Below are positions 58,077 to 64,000 of a stretch of 64,000 nt of DNA, one piece after another (within the stretch, counting starts at the first letter, position 1; each line of letters begins with the position of its first letter). The translations under genes were made by a program, and so were the position numbers. Where the stretch lies: positions 3,318,962 through 3,382,961 of the forward strand of contig NZ_NKRE01000001.1 of the NCBI RefSeq assembly GCF_002705925.1. The letters run 5' to 3'. The notes below the pieces were generated by a model. That model saw nothing but the letters and a program-made list of their open reading frames with translations, searched no databases and was not told the DNA's origin. Source of the stretch: Mycobacterium ostraviense (GTDB lineage: Bacteria; Actinomycetota; Actinomycetes; Mycobacteriales; Mycobacteriaceae).

Positions 58077-60488
58077 CTACGGAGGCGGCGGCGGAGCCAG
58101 CAGTGGAATGGTGATCGGCGGCAGCCCGGGGATCTCGATGACCTGCGAACCGATCGGGACCGGCGGCCCGTCCTCCGGCGGCGGCGGTGGCGGCGGGATG
58201 CCGTTACTGATTTGGATCGTGATGATCGAACCCGGAATGGTCTGGCCGCTGGGCGATGTTCCGACCACTTCGCCGTACTTGGCGCTGCTGTTGACGGCGT
58301 TGGGCTGGTCGGCGACTTGGAAACCGGCGTCCCGCAGACGCTGGCGCGCCTGGTCCACATCCAGCCCGGCCACGCTCGGCACCCGGGAGGCCGCCGAGCC
58401 TTCGACGTACCGCGGATCGGTGGGCGGCAAGTGCACCTCGCCGAAATTGTTGGCGATCGGCTTCATCGCGGTGAACCAGGTCCGGGCCGGCTCGTTCCCG
58501 CCGTAGAGGTCACCATTGCTGCAGTGGCGCAGCGGGCCGGAACACAGATCGGTCGGTGACGTCGAGTCGTCGTAGATGTAGTTCGCCGCCGCATAGCGAT
58601 TGGTGAAGCCGACGAATCCGGAGGACCGGTGTGCTTCGGTGGTGCCGGTCTTTCCCGACATCGGCAGGTCCCAGCCGGCGGCGCCGGCCGAGCCGGCTGC
58701 GGTGCCGCTACCCACGGCGTCCTTGCTCATCGCGTTGGCAAGGGTGTTGGCCAGCCCTTCGGGCACCACTTGTTCGCAGGTCTCAGTAGTGACGGAAACC
58801 TGGTTGCCGTTGCGGTCGATCAGCTTGTCGATCGGGTTCGGCGGGCACCACACGCCGCCGGAAGCCAGCGTGGCGGCGACGTTGGACAGTTCCAGCGCGT
58901 TCACCTCGATCGGACCCAGGGTGAACGACCCGATGTTCTGGCGTTTGACGAAGTCGGCCAGGCTCTCGTTGCTGTCGGGGTTGTAGTCGCGCGCGGTGCC
59001 GGGATTGGCATAGGACCGCAGACCGAGCTTGATGGCCATGTCGACCGCGCGGCTCACTCCGACCTGCGAGATCAGCTTGGCGAAGGCGGTGTTGGGGGAG
59101 GTGGCCAGCGCGTCGGTCACGTTCATCGATCCGCGGTAATTGCCGGCGTTGATCACGCACCAGGTGTCCTTGGGGCAGCCTTTGGCTCCGCCGCTGCCCA
59201 GGCCTTTGGCCTGGAATCGGGGTGGCACGTCGAGTTGGGCGTTGATGCCCATACCCATGTCGAGCGCGGCGGCCGTGGTGAAGATCTTGAAAATGGATCC
59301 CGCGCCGTCGCCGACGAGTGAGAACGGCTGGGGCCGCATGGTTTCACCGGCCTCGGTGTCCAGGCCGTACTTGCGGTTGCTGGCCATCGCCAGCACCTTG
59401 TGTGAGTCCTTGCCCGGTGCGATGACGCTCATCACGCTGGAGATGCCGGCCAGGCTCGGGGGAGCGAATTTGTCGACCGCCGCCTTGACCGGGACCTGGA
59501 CGTCGGGGTCCAGCGTGGTGCGGATCAGGTAGCCGCCCTTGGCCAGCTGGTCTTTGCTGATCCCCGCGTGGGACAGGTACTCCTGGACGTAGTCGCAGAA
59601 GAAGGCGCGGTCGCCGGCGGCGATGCAGCCGCGGGGCAATTCGTTGGGTTGCGGCAACACTCCCAGCGGCTGCGCCTTGGCGGCACGCAGTGCGTCGGCC
59701 TCTTGCGGGATGTTCTCGATCATGGTGTCGAGGACCAGGTTGCGCCGGGCCAGCGCGCCCTCGGGGTTGGTGTAGGGGTTCAGCGCGCTGGTTGACTGCA
59801 CCATGCCCGCCAGCAGGGCCGCCTGCTGCCAGTTCAAATCCGAGGCGTTGATGCCGAAGTAGGTCTGCGCCGCGTCCTGCACGCCGAACGAGTTGTTGCC
59901 GAAGGACACCAGGTTCAGGTAGCGGGTCAGGATCTCGGGTTTGGAGAAGGTCTTGTCCAGGGTGAGCGCCATCCGGATCTCGCGCAGCTTGCGCGCCGGA
60001 GTGGTCTCGACGGCTGCCCGCTTCTCGGCGTCGGTTTGGGCGGTGACCAGCAGTTGGTAGTTCTTGACGTACTGCTGCTCGATAGTCGAACCGCCGCGAG
60101 TGTCGAGGTCGCCGGAGGCGTAGCCGGCCAGCCCGGTGAGGGTGCCCTGCCAGTCGACGCCGTTGTGCTCGGCGAAGCGCTTGTCCTCGATGGAGACGAT
60201 CGCCAGCTTCATGGTGTTGGCGATCTTGTCGGAGGGCACCTCGAACCGGCGCTGCGAGTACAGCCACGCGATGGTGTTGCCCTTGGCGTCGACCATCGTT
60301 GACACGGCCGGAACCTCCCCCTGAAGGAGTTGAGCCGAGCCGTTCGCCACTACCTCGGAAGCGCGATTGGACATCAGCCCGAGTCCGCCTGCGAAGGGGA
60401 ACATCAGTGCCGTGGCCACGACGCTGGCCAGCACACAGCAGCCCGCGAGCTTCAGCAGGGTAAGCGCCACCGGGGGGCGATCGGACAT
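58077..60488 (-). CDS. ponA2: Bifunctional penicillin-binding protein PonA2
   Basis: An 803-residue class A PBP. One N-terminal membrane helix (about 12-38). GT51 glycosyltransferase domain (about 60-240) with the catalytic Glu in EDKRFAEHNGVDW and RGGSTIEQQYVKN. Transpeptidase domain (about 330-650) with SIFK (S-x-x-K), SPNTAF (S-x-N) and SGKTGTTE (KTG). A PASTA domain (about 700-765, VPSVAGLDVDQARQRLRDAG) and a proline-rich tail follow. It polymerises and cross-links peptidoglycan. The length matches M. tuberculosis PonA2. It is divergent from whiB4. Confidence 0.95.
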   Translation of the reverse strand: MSDRPPVALTLLKLAGCCVLASVVATALMFPFAGGLGLMSNRASEVVANGSAQLLQGEVPAVSTMVDAKGNTIAWLYSQRRFEVPSDKIANTMKLAIVSIEDKRFAEHNGVDWQGTLTGLAGYASGDLDTRGGSTIEQQYVKNYQLLVTAQTDAEKRAAVETTPARKLREIRMALTLDKTFSKPEILTRYLNLVSFGNNSFGVQDAAQTYFGINASDLNWQQAALLAGMVQSTSALNPYTNPEGALARRNLVLDTMIENIPQEADALRAAKAQPLGVLPQPNELPRGCIAAGDRAFFCDYVQEYLSHAGISKDQLAKGGYLIRTTLDPDVQVPVKAAVDKFAPPSLAGISSVMSVIAPGKDSHKVLAMASNRKYGLDTEAGETMRPQPFSLVGDGAGSIFKIFTTAAALDMGMGINAQLDVPPRFQAKGLGSGGAKGCPKDTWCVINAGNYRGSMNVTDALATSPNTAFAKLISQVGVSRAVDMAIKLGLRSYANPGTARDYNPDSNESLADFVKRQNIGSFTLGPIEVNALELSNVAATLASGGVWCPPNPIDKLIDRNGNQVSVTTETCEQVVPEGLANTLANAMSKDAVGSGTAAGSAGAAGWDLPMSGKTGTTEAHRSSGFVGFTNRYAAANYIYDDSTSPTDLCSGPLRHCSNGDLYGGNEPARTWFTAMKPIANNFGEVHLPPTDPRYVEGSAASRVPSVAGLDVDQARQRLRDAGFQVADQPNAVNSSAKYGEVVGTSPSGQTIPGSIITIQISNGIPPPPPPPEDGPPVPIGSQVIEIPGLPPITIPLLAPPPPP

Positions 60489-60849
60489 GCGTACTACAGT
60501 AGCGGCCCCTTGTCACGCCCCCGCGCCGCGAGACTGAAAAAAATTCTTAGGAAAGCGGTGACGGCGGTGCCGTCGGCGCCCCGGCGCTTATTTTGCGCGT
60601 GCGTCACAGGTCAGGGACCTAATCGGGGACCGAGGGGGTGCTTTTCCGCCGGCCGATCGGCAGAAGTCGGGACGCGCGTCCCAAAAAAAGCGTTATCGGA
60701 CTGTTGCGCAATTGCCACCTGACCACCTAACTTATAAGCGCAGTGAGATTCAGGTAACACCGATGTGCACAGTGTGTCTTAGGTCGCAACATCGGCTGGT
60801 ACCCGAGGAGGGCGGTCGCGATCCGCGGCCGGGAGGAAGGGATCAGCTC
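60489..60849. other. Divergent regulatory region between ponA2 and whiB4
   Basis: 361 bases with no gene. It holds a perfect 14-base palindrome followed by an A-tract (60669-60689, listed separately) and a plausible housekeeping promoter for whiB4 (TTGCGC at 60704-60709, 18 bases, TAACTT at 60728-60733). I saw no sigma-F-type string here. Confidence 0.55.
60669..60682. repeat. Perfect palindrome GGGACGCGCGTCCC upstream of whiB4
   Basis: A 14-base perfect palindrome directly followed by seven A residues, 21 bases upstream of the putative -35 box of whiB4. Position suggests an operator; the regulator is unknown. Confidence 0.5.
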
Positions 60850-61200
60850 GTGTCAGGAACACGTCCGGCCGCTCGAAGGACAAACCTCACGTCGGCGCAA
60901 AACCTTCTCCGCAGTACCGATGCGGAGGAACGGATCAACTGGGTATCAAAAGCGCTGTGCCGGGCGACGGACCCGGACGAACTGTTCGTCCGTGGGGCCG
61001 CGCAGCGCAAAGCCGCGGTGATCTGCCGTCACTGTCCGGTAATGCAGGAATGCGCAGCCGACGCACTCGACAACAAGGTCGAGTTCGGGGTGTGGGGCGG
61101 CATGACCGAGCGTCAGCGCCGGGCGCTGCTCAAGCAGCATCCTGAGGTGGTCTCGTGGTCGGACTACCTCGAGAAGCGCAAGCGTCGCAGCGTCGGTTAA
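60850..61200 (+). CDS. whiB4: WhiB4 iron-sulfur redox regulator
   Basis: A 116-residue WhiB protein. Four cluster-binding cysteines lie at about residues 37, 59, 62 and 68 (ALCRATDP, ICRHCPVMQEC), followed by the GVWGG turn (80-84) and a basic C-terminal tail (EKRKRRS) for DNA binding. In M. tuberculosis WhiB4 senses oxygen through its 4Fe-4S cluster and, as apo-protein, represses antioxidant genes. The GTG at 60850 gives the known N-terminus; upstream in-frame codons are not conserved in form. The neighbours ponA2 and the Rv3680/Rv3679 pair confirm the identity. Confidence 0.94.
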   Translation: MSGTRPAARRTNLTSAQNLLRSTDAEERINWVSKALCRATDPDELFVRGAAQRKAAVICRHCPVMQECAADALDNKVEFGVWGGMTERQRRALLKQHPEVVSWSDYLEKRKRRSVG

Positions 61201-61642
61201 GGCTCTCGGATCGGGGTGCAGGCGAGCCGGTCGGCTCGTCGTTCCTCATTACGATTTTGTTACGGTGGCTGGCCGTCGGCTCTAATTGCCTTGTGTCCAA
61301 CAGGAACTGGCGTATGCGCAATGGCGCGGTTTTCTCACTGTATCGGTGTTCGTCGCGGTGGGGGCCGGTTTCGCGAATGTTCTGTGAGTCGTGGGCGCCG
61401 AGTGTGATTCGACGGCGTTCCAGCGGGTGGCCGGGGTGTTCGCGCGTGCGCTTTCGACGTTGAGTGTGAGTCGTGGGCGTCGAGTGTGTGACTGGGGCGG
61501 AAAATTCCGGCGTGGCCGCGCCCTGGCTTCACAGTCGACGCCCTCAGTGCACGCTCGATACCGCCACGCCGGCCTCCCAGCTAGTTGGCGACCCCCAGCG
61601 CGGGCCGCTTCGTCGCCGACGGGGGCCTGGTTGGTCGGCTTC
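61201..61642. other. Intergenic region with repeats between whiB4 and the ATPase pair
   Basis: 442 bases between convergent genes. No coding sequence is convincing. It contains two copies of GTGAGTCGTGGGCG(C/T)CGAGTGTG, an inverted-ended repeat segment and one copy of a 31-base direct repeat whose partner lies in the adjacent ATPase gene; these are listed separately. Confidence 0.65.
61384..61559. repeat. Intergenic repeat cluster after whiB4
   Basis: GTGAGTCGTGGGCGCCGAGTGTG at 61384 recurs at 61466 with one base changed. From the second copy, GTCGAGTGTG (61479) is answered by inverted GCACGCTCGAT (61549-61559). The outer pattern matches the segment at 49349-49450, so this appears to be a dispersed mycobacterial repeat. 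Confidence 0.55.
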
Positions 61643-61684
61643 TCAGCGGCCCGCAGCGCGGGCCGCTTCGTCGCCGACGGGGGC
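61596..61684. repeat. 31-base direct repeat at the 3' end of the Rv3680 orthologue
   Basis: An identical 31-base sequence (CAGCGCGGGCCGCTTCGTCG followed by CCGACGGGGGC) occurs at 61596-61626 and 61654-61684. The second copy encodes the C-terminal APVGDEAARA of the ATPase; the first lies just past its stop codon. It looks like a recent 58-base tandem duplication. Confidence 0.8.
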
Positions 61685-62803
61685 GATCTGGTCGGCGAGC
61701 GCGCGCAGCGCATCCAGGTCGGAGACGTCGAACGGCAGCGACGGGACCCCGACGACAGGCACGTGTGGGTTGGCTCCGGTGAACCGGGACAACAGCCGGA
61801 TTTCTCGCTTGGCCGTCTGCCCGCGGTCGGCATGGATCCGCAGCACCGCTGCCGCCAGCGACGCCGCCTCCGACTCGCTGTGCTCCTCTTCCAACGTTTC
61901 GGTCGCGTCGATTGCACGTTCGACGGGTAACGCGCACAGCATCGGGTGGGTGCGGTTCAACACCAGCCCCGCCAGCGGCATGCCTTCTTCGGTCAGCCGG
62001 TCGACGAAGAACGACGCCTCACGCAGCGCATCGGGCTCGGCTGCCGACACCACCAGGAACTGGGTACCGCGCCGTTTCAGCAACGCATAAGTTCGGTCAG
62101 CCTTCTCGCGGAAACCTCCGAATGTGGCGTCCAGCGATTGCACGAATGCGGCGGCATCGCTCAGCATCTTCGAACCGAGCACCGTAGACAGCGCCTTCAT
62201 GGCCAAACCCATAACACCGGTTACCAACCGGCCGATACCTCTGCCCGGAGCAAGCAGCAGCCGCCACAACCGGCTATCCATGAAGCTGCCCAATCGTTTT
62301 GGCGCGTCCAGAAAGTCCAGCGCGTTGCGTGATGGGGGGGTGTCCACCACGACCAGATCCCAGCGGTCCTGCGCCAGGAGCTGCCCCAGCTTCTCCATGG
62401 CCATGTACTCCTGGGTGCCGGCAAGCGATGTGGCGACGGTCTGGTAGAACTGGTTGTCCAGAATCGATTGTGCCCGTTCGGATCCGGAGTATTGGACCAC
62501 CATTTCGTCGAACGTGCGCCGCATGTCGAGCATCATCCCGTGCAGCTCACCGGGCACCTCCGGGGCCAGTGGCACCCGTTGCGGGGTGTTACCCAGGTCG
62601 TCGATACCCAGCGCCTGAGCCAGCCGCTTGGCCGGGTCGATCGTCAGGACGACGACGGTGCGGCCATATTCGGCGGCGCGCAAGGCAATTGCCGCCGCAG
62701 TGGTGGTCTTGCCCACACCACCGGCCCCGCAGCATACGATAACCCGGTTGGACGTGTCGGCCAGGATCGAGGCCATGTCGAGAGGTTTCGGTACGGTGCT
62801 CAT
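61643..62803 (-). CDS. ArsA/GET3-like ATPase (Rv3680 orthologue)
   Basis: A 386-residue anion-transporter-type ATPase. The deviant Walker A is CCGAGGVGKTTTAAAIAL (residues about 24-41); the TIDPAKRLAQALG switch region and VVDTPPSRNALDFLDAP follow. It pairs with the upstream Rv3679 orthologue, and the two M. tuberculosis proteins have been reported to act together in tolerance of glycerol and nitric oxide. The start overlaps the partner's stop by four bases. The C-terminus abuts the direct repeat described above. Confidence 0.92.
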   Translation of the reverse strand: MSTVPKPLDMASILADTSNRVIVCCGAGGVGKTTTAAAIALRAAEYGRTVVVLTIDPAKRLAQALGIDDLGNTPQRVPLAPEVPGELHGMMLDMRRTFDEMVVQYSGSERAQSILDNQFYQTVATSLAGTQEYMAMEKLGQLLAQDRWDLVVVDTPPSRNALDFLDAPKRLGSFMDSRLWRLLLAPGRGIGRLVTGVMGLAMKALSTVLGSKMLSDAAAFVQSLDATFGGFREKADRTYALLKRRGTQFLVVSAAEPDALREASFFVDRLTEEGMPLAGLVLNRTHPMLCALPVERAIDATETLEEEHSESEAASLAAAVLRIHADRGQTAKREIRLLSRFTGANPHVPVVGVPSLPFDVSDLDALRALADQIAPVGDEAARAAGR

Positions 62804-63825
62804 CGAACCCCCTGCTGTGCAAGCGATTCCGAAAGCTCGTACAAGCTGCCCAAGTCGACACCATCGGAAATCGTGGGTAATTCCAGCCGTGGAACATGCA
62901 ATGCGTCAAGTTGTTGCGCGGTCTCGGCGCGTGCGCTGATTCGGCTGGCGTGCTGGATCGTCTCGGTCAGCAGACCAGCGAAATCCGTTGTCGCCAGCTC
63001 GATTCCGGCCAGTGCCAAACCGGACCGTACCGAGTCGGCATCGACATCGCCCTCGGCGGCCTTCGCTAGGTCCTCGGCGCTCAAGTAGGTCGGAATATTG
63101 CGGTTGACGATGACGCTGCCGATCGGCAACTGCATGTCGGCGAGCTCCTCGATCGCTTCCAGGGTTTCCTGCACGGGCAGCGCTTCCAGCAGCGTCACCA
63201 GATGGATCGCGGTCTGATCGGAGTGCAGCAACCTCACCACCCCTTCGGCCTGCGAATGCACCGGCCCGCCCTTGGCCAGATCGGAGACCGCCTTGGTGAC
63301 GTCCAGGAAGCGTGCGATGCGGCCCGTCGGCGGTGCGTCGACCACGATCGCGTCATATACCGGGCTCTTGGTCCCCTTGTTGAGGCGGACCACCGTTTCC
63401 TTGATCTTGCCGGTGAGCAGCACATCGCGAAGGCCGGGCGCAATCGTCGTCGCGAACTCGATCGCACCGACGCGCCGCATTGCCCGGCCCGCGATACCCA
63501 GGTTGTAGAACATGTCGAGGTATTCCAGGAACGCGGCTTCGATATCGATTGCCAGCGCGTTCACCTGCCCGCCGCGCTCGGCGGTCGCGATCTTGACCTC
63601 CTGATAGGGCAGCGGCGGCACATCGAAGAGTTGCGCAATCCCTTGGCGCCCTTCGACTTCGATGATGAGGACCTTGCGGCCTCCGGCTGCCAGAGTCAGC
63701 GCCAGCGCGGCCGCGATGGTGGATTTCCCGGTGCCGCCTTTGCCGGTCACAAAGTGCAAGCGGGCCTTCGACAGGCGCGACGGCCAGCCGACGGAAGGAC
63801 CGTCGTTAGGTGTGTTCGCCACCAT
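62800..63825 (-). CDS. ArsA/GET3-like ATPase (Rv3679 orthologue)
   Basis: A 341-residue partner ATPase. Walker A FVTGKGGTGKSTIAAALALTLA (about residues 25-46), IEVEGRQGIAQLFDVPPLPY, VVDAPPTGRIARFLDV (switch II). Length and order match M. tuberculosis Rv3679 (about 340 residues). The pair probably forms a hetero-oligomer at the membrane. It is divergent from the DUF4177 gene at the window edge. Confidence 0.92.
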   Translation of the reverse strand: MVANTPNDGPSVGWPSRLSKARLHFVTGKGGTGKSTIAAALALTLAAGGRKVLIIEVEGRQGIAQLFDVPPLPYQEVKIATAERGGQVNALAIDIEAAFLEYLDMFYNLGIAGRAMRRVGAIEFATTIAPGLRDVLLTGKIKETVVRLNKGTKSPVYDAIVVDAPPTGRIARFLDVTKAVSDLAKGGPVHSQAEGVVRLLHSDQTAIHLVTLLEALPVQETLEAIEELADMQLPIGSVIVNRNIPTYLSAEDLAKAAEGDVDADSVRSGLALAGIELATTDFAGLLTETIQHASRISARAETAQQLDALHVPRLELPTISDGVDLGSLYELSESLAQQGVR

Positions 63826-63901
63826 CGCATGCTAGCCCTACCGCTTCGCCCGGCCGCCGGGCTGGCCGGAGCTTGTCAACGGCGGCGGATAAGCTGCCGT
63901 C

Positions 63902-64000
63902 ATGACCCAACCCTCCGCATGGGAGTACGCGACGGTTCCGCTGCTCACGCACGCCACCAAACAGATCCTCGACCAGTGGGGAGCCGACGGCTGGGAGCTG
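63902..64000 (+). CDS. DUF4177 family protein (5' end only)
   Basis: The first 33 codons, MTQPSAWEYATVPLLTHATK then QILDQWGADGWEL, run off the window. WEYxTVPLLTHATKQILDxWGxDGWEL is the start of the short DUF4177 protein found next to Rv3679 in M. tuberculosis. The function is unknown. Confidence 0.85.
   Translation, partial: MTQPSAWEYATVPLLTHATKQILDQWGADGWEL

Overview
The window is about 64 kb of GC-rich chromosome from a slow-growing Mycobacterium. The evidence for this is a PPE protein with MPTR repeats, an antigen 85 paralogue, a cutinase, a hemophore-like secreted protein, DUF4193, F420-type oxidoreductases, and a right end whose gene order matches M. tuberculosis Rv3684 (cds1), Rv3683, ponA2, whiB4, Rv3680, Rv3679. 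The species cannot be fixed from the sequence alone. There are no rRNA genes or CRISPR arrays. Two tRNA genes are visible: tRNA-Sec(UCA) and tRNA-Pro(CGG).

Layout. 1-4.9 kb: a complete selenocysteine unit. tRNA-Sec, selA, selB and a UGA-containing formate dehydrogenase run on the minus strand, with selD divergent. The UGA is followed by a bacterial SECIS hairpin. 4.9-9.6 kb: a GlsB-like membrane protein, then an F420-type oxidoreductase, an SRPBCC protein, a zinc alcohol dehydrogenase, a PfpI fragment, a methyltransferase and a CDGSH protein. 9.7-16.8 kb: an IS256-type transposase relic, an FHA-ABC exporter like Rv1747, a P450, an iron-containing redox enzyme and an acyltransferase. 16.9-22 kb: an RsbR-RsbS-RsbT-RsbX-RsbU-type stressosome operon plus a divergent anti-anti-sigma factor. 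22-25 kb: a hemophore-like gene, an internally deleted topoisomerase IB and an AraC regulator. 25-30 kb: a glycosyltransferase and a CheB, STAS-HATPase, CheR-PAS operon with no chemotaxis kinase or flagellar genes.

30-43.7 kb: a glycan cluster with six glycosyltransferase domains, a NodU/TobZ carbamoyltransferase, a UDP-xylose-synthase-like epimerase, UDP-glucose dehydrogenase and a heptose route (GmhA, a GmhB domain fused to a GT2, HldE). 43.7-53 kb: a degenerate SDR, cutinase, Ag85 paralogue, nucleotidyltransferase, a nonsense-interrupted acyl-CoA dehydrogenase, a phosphoesterase, small conserved proteins and a second P450. 53-56 kb: PPE-MPTR, a deletion-riddled epimerase relic and tRNA-Pro. 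56-64 kb: the conserved cds1-ponA2-whiB4-ATPase block.

How the parts may work together. At least eight short intergenic regions hold a correctly oriented GTT(T/A/G)-N15-GGGTA(C/T/G) element, the promoter type used by sigma-B/sigma-F-family stress sigma factors. Several lie so close to the start codon that the mRNA should be leaderless or nearly so. Two are back to back and share the palindrome AAACGCGTTT at 33605-33614, between the GT2 gene and the epimerase gene of the glycan cluster. With the adjacent stressosome and the CheB/CheR/STAS operon, the best overall reading is a stress-sigma regulon in which partner-switching sensors control an uncharacterised carbamoylated, heptose- and xylose-type glycan. 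That reading is inference. The gene identities and the promoter-like strings are seen in the sequence.
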